A DNA stretch of 12,760 bases from an uncultured Eubacteriales bacterium (GCA_900554405.1 USHI01000026.1:1-12760); one strand, 5' to 3'; positions 1 to 7,339 are shown, counted from the stretch's first letter. Made by a program: numbers and translations. Notes: generated from the sequence alone by a model not told the origin.

Positions 1-351
1 CGGGCTGCCGAGCCCCAAACCGGCTGCCCCGCCCGGACCCCCGCCGACATCGGCAACGGAATGCCCCGTGCCGGTAAACAGCCTGTTGTAATTTGCGGGC
101 AACGCGGGTATATCCACGTTCGTGTTGGCAAATTCGGGAATAAGCGTTTCGACCCCGCTGCCCTCGAGCAGCACGCGGTTGTCGGCGCTGCGGAAGTAGG
201 GATTGACAATATCAAGGTCGGCAAGCCGGCATTCCCTGCCCTGTGCGGCAAGCGAAAGCGCCAGGTTTACGGCGATATTTGTTTTGCCCGCGCCGTACGG
301 GCCGGAAATGATCGTGATCCTGCTTTTTGCAAGCTCGGAAAGCGTTTTCAT
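1..351 (-). CDS. ParA/MinD-like P-loop ATPase, C-terminus cut by window edge
   Basis: The first 117 residues are present; the rest lies beyond the left edge. A P-loop GPYGAGKT is at residues 17-24. A second conserved block, DLDIVNPYF, is at 45-53 and looks like the deviant switch region of SIMIBI-class ATPases. EFANTNVDIPALP follows at 73-85, and a Walker B-like hydrophobic-DVGG segment at about 99-104. From memory, this combination is typical of a conserved clostridial family annotated only as ATP-binding protein; its cellular role is not established. The ATG at 351-349 is preceded by GAGGAG inside the upstream U32 gene, and only 2 nt separate it from that gene's TGA, so translation is probably coupled. 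It could be grouped with MinD, ParA or CobQ-type ATPases; the nucleotide-binding fold is sure, the function is not. Confidence 0.8.
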   Translation of the reverse strand, partial: MKTLSELAKSRITIISGPYGAGKTNIAVNLALSLAAQGRECRLADLDIVNPYFRSADNRVLLEGSGVETLIPEFANTNVDIPALPANYNRLFTGTGHSVADVGGGPGGAAGLGLGSP

Positions 352-353
352 GC

Positions 354-1574
354 TCAGGCTCCTCGGATGATATCGCCCGCGCGCGCGTTTTCGAGCGGGA
401 TGTAAAATTCCATGCCCGCGTGCGGCGTGGCGGATATCGGGTTCATTTCGGTGTCGTAAAGCGCGGTGATCACAAAATTGCTGCCGAACCCGCCGGGTGA
501 AAGCAGGTTTGCCTTTTCGCCCACGCACATTTTGTTGCGCTGGCGGCATTTTGCAAGCCTTGCTGCCGGATCGTAGCTTTCCACCGTGCAAAGGAAGGGG
601 CGGTCGCTTATATATTCGTTCACGGAAACGGTGTTCGGCTCTTCCGCGGGCTTTGCGAAATAATACCCCGTGCCGTATTCGCGGTGGCTCACGCTTTCGG
701 TCTCCCGCAGGCAGCGCTCATCGAACCCGCGCCCGGCAAGCATATCGTCAAGCGCGATACGGTATGCGTTCGTGACGGCCGCGGTGTAATAGGCGCTCTT
801 CATCCTGCCTTCGATTTTGAAGGAATCTATGCCCGCTTCGGCAAGCCGCTTCAGGTGGCGTATCATGTTCATATCGCGGGAGGAGAAGATGTATGTCCCA
901 TCCCCGTATTCCTCCGCAACGGCGGCTTCGCCGCGTTTTTCCTCGCGCAGGTAATACTTCCAGCGGCAGGGCTGTGCACAGCCGCCGCCGTTTGCATCCC
1001 GCGCGGTGAAATAATTGGAAAGCAGGCACCGCCCGGAATAGGAAACGCACATCGCGCCGTGCACAAAGCATTCAAGCTCCGCATCCGGCGGGATATTGCG
1101 CCTTATTTCGGCGATCTCGGCAAGCGTCAGCTCCCGTGCGAGCACTATCCGCTTCACGCCCTGCCTGTACCAGAACTTCACTGCGGCGGAATTGACGGTG
1201 CTCGCCTGCGTGGAAAGGTGGATGACCGGATCCTTGATGTTTTCCCGCAGGATGTCGATAACGCCCGGGTCGCTCACTATATAGGCATCCGGGCGTATCC
1301 CGCCCAGAATGCGGGCATATTCCGCAAGCTCGCCCAGGGCGCCCTCGTGCGGCATGGTGTTCACCGTGACATACACCCTTTTGCCGCGGGCGTGCGCATA
1401 TTCCACCCCCTGCGCCAGCTCCGGCGGGGTAAAGTTGCCGGCGCCTGCACGCATTCCGAACCGGTCGAGCGCACAGTATACCGCATCGGCGCCGTAATCG
1501 ACGGCGTACCGGAGCTTTTCCGGGTTGCCCGCGGGGGATAAAAGCTCGGGTGCTTTTTTCTTATCAGCCGACAT
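354..1574 (-). CDS. U32 family protein (peptidase U32 / tRNA hydroxylation TrhP-like)
   Basis: A 406-residue protein, close to the length of B. subtilis YrrO. The U32 signature is clear at about residues 168-187 (ECFVHGAMCVSYSGRCLLSN). Cysteines C176, C183, C199 and C203 fit the four-cysteine pattern that binds a 4Fe-4S cluster in characterised U32 proteins such as RlhA, TrhP and UbiU/V. The N-terminal part, from ELLSPAGNPEKL, is a TIM-barrel-like domain; the last 85 or so residues form the usual C-terminal beta domain. Members first called collagenase-like peptidases are now mostly linked to prephenate-dependent hydroxylation of tRNA or rRNA. The closest setting is YrrN/YrrO (TrhP1/TrhP2) of B. 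subtilis, encoded downstream of mltG as here, so U34 tRNA hydroxylation is the best guess. The ATG lies 11 nt inside the end of mltG. Family certain, substrate inferred. Confidence 0.93.
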   Translation of the reverse strand: MSADKKKAPELLSPAGNPEKLRYAVDYGADAVYCALDRFGMRAGAGNFTPPELAQGVEYAHARGKRVYVTVNTMPHEGALGELAEYARILGGIRPDAYIVSDPGVIDILRENIKDPVIHLSTQASTVNSAAVKFWYRQGVKRIVLARELTLAEIAEIRRNIPPDAELECFVHGAMCVSYSGRCLLSNYFTARDANGGGCAQPCRWKYYLREEKRGEAAVAEEYGDGTYIFSSRDMNMIRHLKRLAEAGIDSFKIEGRMKSAYYTAAVTNAYRIALDDMLAGRGFDERCLRETESVSHREYGTGYYFAKPAEEPNTVSVNEYISDRPFLCTVESYDPAARLAKCRQRNKMCVGEKANLLSPGGFGSNFVITALYDTEMNPISATPHAGMEFYIPLENARAGDIIRGA

Positions 1575-3054
1575 AGGTACCCGCCTCTATTTCCGCGTTT
1601 TCCTTCTTTACCCGTGCGACATTTTTGTTGTGCGCGGCAAGCGTCTGCGCATAATATGTCTTTCCGGCGTTGTTGGAAACAAAGAAGTATGCCCTGCCGT
1701 TCATCGGGCTCACTGGGAATACCGCCGCCATGAGCGCATCCGTGCCGGGGTTGCTTATGGCTCCGGGGGGCAGCCCGTCATAAAGATAGGTGTTGTAGGG
1801 GCTGTCGTAGCTCACGTCGAGCTGTGTGGAATCCTTTATGCGCTCCGGAAGAACGTATTGTATCGTCGCATCGCTTTCCAGCTTGGGAAAGTTCTGCTTG
1901 TTGGCAAGCCGGTTGTGGAACACGCTCGAAATATATTCGAAATCCTCTACCGTGCCGCCCTCGCTCTGGATCATGGAGGCGAGCGTGACAAGATCGTCGA
2001 AGCTCATATCCGGGTAATTCTTTTCGAAGGTTTCCCTGCAGTAGCGCTTGTAATAGCTCCAGAATTTGGAATTGAAGGCGGAAAGGAACTTGCTTATAAC
2101 GCGGGATTCCTTTTCGTCGGTGTAAAAATCGTAGGTGTCAGGATAAAGGTAGCCCTCCAGGCGGTATTTGCGCGTTTCCGGGTAACCGCCCTCATCCAGC
2201 AGCTTCAGGAATTCGTATTTGTATTCCGAGGCGAAATCGAAGTTGTTTATCGCATCCACATAGTTTTCGCGCGTGCCGACACCCTTTTCCACAAGCAGAT
2301 CGATAATCTGATCCACGGTGTAGCCCTCCGGAACGGTTATCCGCACCGTTTCGCGCACCTTGCGGCTCACCGTCAGAGCGCTTATAAGCTGGGAATAGTT
2401 CATGTTTTCGTTCAGCTCGTGCTTGCCGGGAACATATTTTGTCGCTTCGTCGTTATCTCGCCCGTGGTATTTCATATAAAGCCGGAAAAGCCATGCGCTC
2501 TTGTTGCCGTTTTCCTCCAAAAGCTTGGCGACATCCTCGTCCGTCGCGTTTTCGGATATTTCTATGCTGAAACCGCGGTCGTTTGTCATTATTCCCATGA
2601 CCTCGCTGATGATCGAGATGGCATAATAGGAAAGGAATGCGGAAATTATCAGCACGCAGGCGATATAAACGACAGCCTTCGGGAAAATGCCGAAAAGGCG
2701 GAAGGCGCTTTTTGCCGCCGCCGCGCTTTTGCTTTCCCGCTTTTCCGTCACCGGCTCGGGTTCGGGCTCGGGCTCGCCGTCCTCGCCCTCGAGCTCCGAA
2801 AAATGCCCCGCTTCGGTGTGCGTGTCGGCCTGCGCCGATTCGCTTTCGGCGCTGTCGGAAATATGGCTCACTATGGAATCGGGTATGCCGTTAAAGCTCT
2901 CGGCACTGCCGGAAGCGCTTCTCCCGGCGCCGATAATGCTCAGAGCATCGTCGATCCCGTCGCTTTCGCCGCTCTTATCGGGCGTGTTTTCGGTTTCCTG
3001 CGCAATAAGCTTCAGCAGCTCGGAAGCGCGATCCGTATCGTTATTGTTCGGCAT
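1564..3054 (-). CDS. mltG: Endolytic transglycosylase MltG (YceG-like)
   Basis: MltG cleaves nascent peptidoglycan strands at the outer face of the membrane and sets glycan chain length. The 496-residue protein has a long acidic, Ser/Glu-rich cytoplasmic N-terminus (1-115) with a Glu-Pro repeat at 94-101. One transmembrane helix follows at about 127-150, a LysM-like segment with VPEGYTVDQI at 241-250, and the catalytic YceG domain at about 295-485. LASMIQSEGG (358-367) corresponds to the catalytic motif of the family; E365 is the likely acid, with Q363 where E. coli has a second Glu. FHNRL, LESDATIQY and GLPPGAISNPG are further family marks. I chose ATG at 3054 because AAGGGAGG lies 6 nt upstream; an in-frame start at 3081 would overrun this site. 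It lies 36 nt after the CPBP gene and overlaps the U32 gene. Confidence 0.95.
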   Translation of the reverse strand: MPNNNDTDRASELLKLIAQETENTPDKSGESDGIDDALSIIGAGRSASGSAESFNGIPDSIVSHISDSAESESAQADTHTEAGHFSELEGEDGEPEPEPEPVTEKRESKSAAAAKSAFRLFGIFPKAVVYIACVLIISAFLSYYAISIISEVMGIMTNDRGFSIEISENATDEDVAKLLEENGNKSAWLFRLYMKYHGRDNDEATKYVPGKHELNENMNYSQLISALTVSRKVRETVRITVPEGYTVDQIIDLLVEKGVGTRENYVDAINNFDFASEYKYEFLKLLDEGGYPETRKYRLEGYLYPDTYDFYTDEKESRVISKFLSAFNSKFWSYYKRYCRETFEKNYPDMSFDDLVTLASMIQSEGGTVEDFEYISSVFHNRLANKQNFPKLESDATIQYVLPERIKDSTQLDVSYDSPYNTYLYDGLPPGAISNPGTDALMAAVFPVSPMNGRAYFFVSNNAGKTYYAQTLAAHNKNVARVKKENAEIEAGTYVG

Positions 3055-3090
3055 GATTGACCTCCCTTGGTTTCGGTACATTCCGCGCTC

Positions 3091-4005
3091 TCACAGGAAT
3101 GTATAAAGAAGAAAGAATGCTATGCACAGCAGTAAAAACGTGGGCGAAAGAAATACCTGCATCACCCTGCCGCGGCTTTGCGGCGGGAAGCTGTCCTCCG
3201 CCGATTCCGCCGCGCGGCGGTAAAGTATGCTTTCGGTGCGGGAAAGCATCAGCACGAGCGACACTCCGGCAAGCACCGTCAGCACAAACCCGATAAAGTA
3301 AGCGCCGTTTTTTACGATCGTCACGCGCAGGAACGCATCGCTGGCATAAACGCTCAGGGTGTTGCTCAGGATATGAAGCGCGACCGCCGGGAATATCGAG
3401 CGCGACACCGCCGTGACAAACCCGAGCAAAAGCCCGGTGAACAGGTATACCGGCGCGCTCCCCACCGAAAAGTGCAGCATGGTGAAGCATATCGCGGACA
3501 TAACGACGGCGTTCGTAACGCCGTAACGGCGGTATTCGGTGAAAACTATCCCGCGGAACAGCAGCTCCTCGCACACGGCGGGGATGATTATCAGCGAAAG
3601 GATTATGCGCAGCGGGCTTTCGCCCTCCGCGGATATCAGCCCCTCGCCGTAATAGTTGGTGAGCGATTCCGACGTAACGCCCAGCACGAACATGAAGTAT
3701 TTTATTAAAAGCATCCCGGAAACGAACAGCAGTGCCGCAAAAAGCAGGAACAGCAGGTTCGTGTTTTTCGGGGAAAGCAGGTACATCGGTTCGGAAAGCT
3801 TTTTGCCCTTGATAAGGTAATATATAATGCACGGCAGCGCAAGCACGGCAAGCTGGATCACCGCCGCGGCGACAAAAATATCGGTTTCCGGACTGAGCTT
3901 TTCCAGCGCAAAGCGCGAGAAGCGCATCGCGATTATCACAAACAGCGAAAGCAGCGGGGCTGTCATCGCCGGCGAAAAAAGCCTGTTTTTCTGTTCCTGT
4001 GTCAT
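3091..4005 (-). CDS. CPBP family intramembrane metalloprotease (Abi/CAAX-like)
   Basis: A 304-residue polytopic membrane protein. It carries all the hallmark motifs of the CPBP (CAAX protease and bacteriocin-processing) family: EELLFR at 146-151, FxxxH at 174-178 (His178) and HxxxN at 211-215. These Glu and His residues line the intramembrane catalytic site in the Rce1 structure. Hydrophobic segments are visible near 14-28, 43-65, 83-108, 132-145, 164-195 and 203-220, plus two at the C-terminus. Bacterial members have been tied to bacteriocin immunity, signalling or surface-protein processing. No bacteriocin, prenylated CAAX substrate or toxin gene is nearby, so the substrate is unknown. The start ATG has a GGGGG-type ribosome site about 13 nt upstream, farther than ideal; no other in-frame start lies in the gap. 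Confidence 0.9.
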   Translation of the reverse strand: MTQEQKNRLFSPAMTAPLLSLFVIIAMRFSRFALEKLSPETDIFVAAAVIQLAVLALPCIIYYLIKGKKLSEPMYLLSPKNTNLLFLLFAALLFVSGMLLIKYFMFVLGVTSESLTNYYGEGLISAEGESPLRIILSLIIIPAVCEELLFRGIVFTEYRRYGVTNAVVMSAICFTMLHFSVGSAPVYLFTGLLLGFVTAVSRSIFPAVALHILSNTLSVYASDAFLRVTIVKNGAYFIGFVLTVLAGVSLVLMLSRTESILYRRAAESAEDSFPPQSRGRVMQVFLSPTFLLLCIAFFLLYTFL

Positions 4006-4055
4006 GCTTTTGCGGCTGCCCCCTTTACGTTTTGTTTGCGCCCCGCGGGCGTTCG

Positions 4056-4607
4056 TTATTCGCCGTATCTGATCTGGCTTTTGATCTCCGCGACTCTGTC
4101 GCTGCCGAAAAGCGATTCGATAAGACGGAACCCGAACTCAAACGAGACCCCCATCCCCTCGGCGGTGATGAATATATCGTCGCTTTCGACCTTTTTGCCG
4201 GTGATGTTCGCGCCCGCAAGCGCGGGTGCAAAATCGGGGTAGACCGCGGCATTGCGCCCCTCGAGCAGCCCCATATTGCCGAGTATAGAGGGCGCGGCGC
4301 AGATGGCTGCGACGGTGATCCCCCTTGCGGCGGCGTATTCAATAAGCGATCTCACACGCGGATTTTCGGAAAGCGCCTCCGTGCCCGCCTTGCCGCCGGG
4401 CAGCACGACACATGCCGTGTCCTCGCGGCGGAGCTCATCGAGCGTTATATCGGCGGTGGCCGTCATCCCGTGGGCGCCGGGAACGGCAAGCCCGCCCTCC
4501 GTCGCGACAAGCACCACGTCGGCACCGGCACGTTTGAGCAGGTCGGCGGGGATAAGCGCTTCGCATTCCTCGAACCCGCGTGCAAGAAGTATATATACGG
4601 TTCCCAT
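4056..4607 (-). CDS. DJ-1/PfpI family protein
   Basis: 183 residues, the normal length of a single-domain DJ-1/ThiJ/PfpI protein. The acidic active-site partner is in GFEECEA (Glu14/Glu15) and the nucleophile elbow is AICAAP with Cys103. The VVLPGGKAGTEAL block at 67-79 and the ITAEGMGVSFEFGF block near the C-terminus are also typical. The histidine found after the elbow in human DJ-1 is not present; AVYPDF stands there, as in many bacterial relatives. Reported activities in the superfamily include deglycase or glyoxalase-like chemistry, chaperone and protease activity, so a protein-repair or stress role is only an inference. AAAGGAAG lies about 9 nt before the ATG. The gene sits 16 nt after the acetyltransferase gene, in the same unit. 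Confidence 0.92.
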   Translation of the reverse strand: MGTVYILLARGFEECEALIPADLLKRAGADVVLVATEGGLAVPGAHGMTATADITLDELRREDTACVVLPGGKAGTEALSENPRVRSLIEYAAARGITVAAICAAPSILGNMGLLEGRNAAVYPDFAPALAGANITGKKVESDDIFITAEGMGVSFEFGFRLIESLFGSDRVAEIKSQIRYGE

Positions 4608-4623
4608 AAATAATTGCTTCCTT

Positions 4624-5346
4624 TCAGTTGAAAAGCGTGTTTATATAGCAGCCCTCCGGAAGATTCTTCCCGAAGGCAAATTCGGTTTCGGCGTATTTCA
4701 CGCCCCGCGCGGCAAGTGCCGGTGCGCATTCGCACGGGAGCACGGCAAACGGCGCGTTCAGGGGCGCGACCGCCTCTGCCGCGGATTCCGGGCTTGGGGC
4801 AAAAATGTCGGTAATGCAGCCGTTTTCGGTCAGTGCATAAGTTCCTGCCGCAAGCCTTGCGATACCGCCGCCGCATTCAAGGTGGGATCTTACGCAGGCG
4901 CCGAACAATGCCGCATCCCCCTTCGGGCGGCGGAAGCAGCGTTCATATGCCCGCAAAAGCTCGCTTTGCGGGATATCCGCACACAAAACCGGCTGGTTCC
5001 CTTTCGGATATGCTTTCAGCACGGTAAGCGGCGCAAAGCCGAGCCGCGTGTAAAGCGGGAACAGCTCCCGCCACGCGGGGATAAGCGCGGCGGGCGCGGA
5101 GCCGACCGTGCGCCGCAGGTTTTCGGCAAAATATCCGCGGCGTTCGTATCCGGCGCGTGTCGCCGCGCCGAATATATAGGTTATCCCGCCGGAAAGAGGC
5201 GCGGTGAGTATAAGGTTCACGGCGACCCCGTTTTTGTAAAGCAGGCTTATGCCGCCGTGGTTTTCGGCATAGTCGAGCACCGTTTTGCTGTCCGGGAACG
5301 GGAAACGGGATGTATAAAGCGCGCGCGCTTCTTCGATATCGTTCAC
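4624..5346 (-). CDS. GNAT family N-acetyltransferase
   Basis: The start is placed at the GTG 5346-5344, which forms a GTGA overlap with the tmk stop codon. The open frame continues upstream, but only within tmk and without GNAT-like sequence. The resulting 240-residue protein has a GNAT-like N-terminal half. Beta strands run around ISLLYKNGVAVNLIL and ITYIFGAATR. The acetyl-CoA loop looks like TRAGYERRGYFAENL (63-77), a loose version of the Q/RxxGxG/A motif, and LYTRLGFAPL at 98-107 is the usual C-terminal GNAT strand. The second half (about 125-240) is less conserved and could be a substrate-binding extension. The acyl acceptor cannot be told. The ribosome site is weak (GGATATAGGG), which fits re-initiation after tmk. 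Confidence 0.8.
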   Translation of the reverse strand: MNDIEEARALYTSRFPFPDSKTVLDYAENHGGISLLYKNGVAVNLILTAPLSGGITYIFGAATRAGYERRGYFAENLRRTVGSAPAALIPAWRELFPLYTRLGFAPLTVLKAYPKGNQPVLCADIPQSELLRAYERCFRRPKGDAALFGACVRSHLECGGGIARLAAGTYALTENGCITDIFAPSPESAAEAVAPLNAPFAVLPCECAPALAARGVKYAETEFAFGKNLPEGCYINTLFN

Positions 5347-6023
5347 AGCCCTATATCCGGAAGCCTTTCTTTGATCCGTTCGACGATTTCGTCGTGGATA
5401 TCCTCCCGCGTGCGGAGCACATCCCCGCGTGCGCAGTCGACCCTGATCCATCCGAGCTTTTCGGCGGAATAGACCGCGGCGCGGTAGCTCGCTTCGAGAT
5501 GCGCGGCGTTCTTTTCGTGTATGTCCGGGGTGCTGCCCGTTTCGCGGCAGCGTGCCGCGAGCAGACACTCGGACATTTCCGGCGGCATACACAGGTATAT
5601 CACCGCCGCGGGACGCGGCAGCCCGAGCTTGCCGAATTCAAAATCGCAAAGCCAGTCAAGGAATCCGTCGCGTTCCTCCGGGCGCATTTTGGAAAGCTGG
5701 TGCACCGCATTGGCGGAGGAATATCTGTCCGCGATTATTACCTTGCCCGATTCCATATCCTTTTTCCAATCGAGCATATAGCTCGTGTATCTGTCCACGG
5801 CAAAGAAGGAGGAGGCGGCATAGGCATTCACTGCGTTCGGATCCGCCCCGAAATCGCCGCGCAGGTACATATTTACGGCGGCGCAGCCGTCGCCCTTGTA
5901 GGTGGGGAAGGAAATGTATCTGTAATCGATGCCCTTTTCCGCGAGTGTTGCGGAAAGAAGCTCTGTCTGGGTTCTTTTGCCGCTGGCGTCGAGCCCGTCC
6001 ACGGCGATAAGTCGGTTCTGCAT
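5343..6023 (-). CDS. tmk: Thymidylate kinase (dTMP kinase)
   Basis: Phosphorylates dTMP to dTDP in the cytosol, the last specific step toward dTTP. The 226-residue protein starts with a P-loop, GLDASGKRT at residues 10-18. FFAVDRY (73-79) and the ADRYSSANAVHQ block (98-109) match the dTMP-binding and DRY motifs of the family. The segment around 157-182 fits the LID region followed by the ExxYxxxY-like helix. The P-loop is unusual: Ala replaces the usual Gly at 13, and Arg17 follows the P-loop Lys, where Ser or Thr is normal. The rest is well conserved and the gene looks intact. I chose ATG at 6023 with AAGGG about 9 nt upstream; an in-frame TTG at 6032 would add three residues. It is the first gene of the unit that runs to the left edge. 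Confidence 0.9.
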   Translation of the reverse strand: MQNRLIAVDGLDASGKRTQTELLSATLAEKGIDYRYISFPTYKGDGCAAVNMYLRGDFGADPNAVNAYAASSFFAVDRYTSYMLDWKKDMESGKVIIADRYSSANAVHQLSKMRPEERDGFLDWLCDFEFGKLGLPRPAAVIYLCMPPEMSECLLAARCRETGSTPDIHEKNAAHLEASYRAAVYSAEKLGWIRVDCARGDVLRTREDIHDEIVERIKERLPDIGL

Positions 6024-6070
6024 TGCGCCCAACCCTTTCTTTGCGGAAGAATATAAATACTCAAATTACA

Positions 6071-6099
6071 TATATACCACAAAACGCGGAGGAAATCAA
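6071..6099 (-). promoter_or_regulatory. Predicted sigma-A promoter for the tmk unit
   Basis: On the minus strand, TTGATT (6099-6094) and TATATA (6076-6071) are separated by 17 nt. This would place the transcription start near 6064, about 40 nt before the tmk ATG. It is the only AT-rich gap between the dnaJ terminator and tmk. The -35 box touches the T-run of the dnaJ terminator, so the two signals are packed end to end. Prediction by eye only; a second TATA-like stretch (TATTTATATT) lies slightly downstream. Confidence 0.55.
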
Positions 6100-6127
6100 G
6101 AAAAAACGAGCGCAAAACGCTCGTTTT
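6098..6127 (-). terminator. Rho-independent terminator after dnaJ
   Basis: A perfect 10-bp stem, AAAACGAGCG (6127-6118) pairing with CGCTCGTTTT (6112-6103), closes a 5-nt loop and runs into a T-rich tract (TTTTTTCTTG). It begins 7 nt after the dnaJ TAA and marks the end of the heat-shock operon. The opposite strand also has T residues after the stem, so some bidirectional activity is possible. Confidence 0.9.
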
Positions 6128-6133
6128 CAAATG

Positions 6134-7285
6134 TTATTTTTTTGCCGCTTTTTCGGCAAAAGCCTTTTTCAGTGGGTAATTCTTTTCCGCGGACTCGCTC
6201 GCAAGCTGCTCGAGCAGCTCCTTTTGCTTCCGGGAAAGCCCCTTCGGCGTTTCCACCGTCACGGTGACGAGCAGATCGCCCCTGCCCCTGCCGTTCAGCT
6301 TCGGCACGCCCTTGCTGCGTATGGAAAATGTAGCTCCGCTTTGCGTTCCTTCGGGGATAGTGAGCTCTCCGCTCCCGTCCGGTGTGGGCACCGTCACCTT
6401 TGCGCCGAGTGCCGCTTCCGTGAAGGAAACGGGGAGGTTGTAGTAAAGGTCAAAGCCGTCGCGGCGGTAAAGCGGATCCCTGCGCACGCCGATCTCGATG
6501 ATAAGATCGCCGTCCGCGCCGCCGTTTTCGCCGCCGTTGCCCTGCCCGTGGAGTATGATCCGCTGACCGTCGTCTATGCCCGCGGGTATGTTGACCTCCA
6601 GCTTTTTGCTTTTGCGCACGCTGCCGGTGCCGCGGCAAGCCTTGCACGGATCGCTGATGATCCTGCCCCTGCCGCCGCATTCATCGCATACGGCAGTGCT
6701 CTGCATCATGCCGAAAACGGTTCTCTGGCGAACGTTGATATGCCCGCTGCCGCCGCATTTGCCGCAGGTTTTGGGCGTGCTGCCCTTCGCCGCGCCGCTG
6801 CCGCCGCATTCGGCGCACTTTTCCACGCGGTTGTAGGAAACCTCCTTTTTGCAGCCGAAAAGCGCTTCGCGGAAGTCCACCGTCACGCGCAGCCCGATAT
6901 CGTCGCCGCGTGTGCGCGCGTTTGCGCCGCCGGAGGAAAAGCCTCCCCTTGCGCCGCCGCCGAACATACCGCCGAACATATCGAATATATCGCCCATATC
7001 AAAGCCGGCACCGCCGGAGGAAAAGCCCCCGCCGAAGCCGCCGCCGCCCGCGGAGGGATCGACACCGGCATACCCGAACCGGTCGTAATTTGCTTTCTTT
7101 TCCGGGTCGGAAAGGATGGAATAAGCCTCGTTGACCTCCTTGAACTTCTCCTCGGCTTCCTTGTTGCCGGGGTTGGCATCCGGGTGGTACTTCTTTGCCA
7201 TGGAGCGGAACGCCTTTTTGATCTCGTCCTCGGAGGCGCCCTTGCTTATCCCGAGTATTTCATAGCAATCTCTTTTTTCTGCCAT
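6134..7285 (-). CDS. dnaJ: Chaperone protein DnaJ (Hsp40, type I)
   Basis: J-domain co-chaperone that delivers substrates to DnaK and stimulates its ATPase. The 383-residue protein has the full type I layout. The J domain spans 1-70 with HPD at 34-36. A Gly/Phe-rich linker covers about 73-125, including GGGFGGGF. The zinc-binding domain has four CxxCxGxG-like repeats, at Cys157/160, 174/177, 200/203 and 214/217. Two C-terminal beta-sandwich domains follow, with a Lys-rich tail ending in KAAKK. In the fourth repeat Arg replaces the first Gly (CKACRGTG), a common change. GAAGGA lies 7 nt before the ATG and directly abuts a strong hairpin in the 73-nt gap after dnaK. It is the last gene of the operon. 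Confidence 0.98.
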   Translation of the reverse strand: MAEKRDCYEILGISKGASEDEIKKAFRSMAKKYHPDANPGNKEAEEKFKEVNEAYSILSDPEKKANYDRFGYAGVDPSAGGGGFGGGFSSGGAGFDMGDIFDMFGGMFGGGARGGFSSGGANARTRGDDIGLRVTVDFREALFGCKKEVSYNRVEKCAECGGSGAAKGSTPKTCGKCGGSGHINVRQRTVFGMMQSTAVCDECGGRGRIISDPCKACRGTGSVRKSKKLEVNIPAGIDDGQRIILHGQGNGGENGGADGDLIIEIGVRRDPLYRRDGFDLYYNLPVSFTEAALGAKVTVPTPDGSGELTIPEGTQSGATFSIRSKGVPKLNGRGRGDLLVTVTVETPKGLSRKQKELLEQLASESAEKNYPLKKAFAEKAAKK

Positions 7286-7298
7286 ATAAGTGTCCTTC

Positions 7299-7339
7299 GC
7301 CGGAAAGGGAGGGCGATATTGCTCGCCCTCCTTGCCGGC
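7299..7339 (-). other. Strong hairpin in the dnaK-dnaJ gap
   Basis: The arms are 7335-7339/7299-7303 (GCCGG-type, 5 bp) and 7323-7331/7308-7316 (GGAGGGCGA-type, 9 bp). A few near-paired bases lie between them, and the loop is 6 nt. The hairpin starts 19 nt after the dnaK stop codon, and its 3' base touches the dnaJ ribosome site GAAGGA (7298-7293). No T-run follows on the transcribed strand, so it is not a standard intrinsic terminator for dnaK. It may act as an mRNA processing or stability element setting dnaK and dnaJ levels, or as an attenuator. On the plus strand it is followed by T-rich sequence (7340-7350), but no plus-strand gene leads into it. Confidence 0.7.

Noticed and set aside
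1525..3060. 511-codon open frame on the plus strand opposite mltG
   Set aside because: Codon-aligned shadow of mltG. The translation shows no domain, and the minus-strand protein has all the MltG motifs.
3091..4005. CPBP protease as part of a bacteriocin or abortive-infection system
   Set aside because: No precursor peptide, transporter, toxin or phage-related gene is nearby; the neighbours are housekeeping genes, so a defence role is unsupported.
4038..4052. Small inverted repeat before the CPBP gene
   Set aside because: Only a 5-bp GC stem with a 3-nt loop and no T-run; expected by chance at this GC content, so not called a terminator.
5347..5592. N-terminal extension of the acetyltransferase frame into tmk
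   Set aside because: The extra 82 residues are basic, lack GNAT features and overlap conserved tmk codons. The GTG at 5346 in the tmk stop gives a better start.
7000..7075. GC-rich short repeats in the dnaJ 5' third
   Set aside because: They encode the Gly/Phe-rich linker of DnaJ, a normal domain; they are not a CRISPR or mobile-element repeat.
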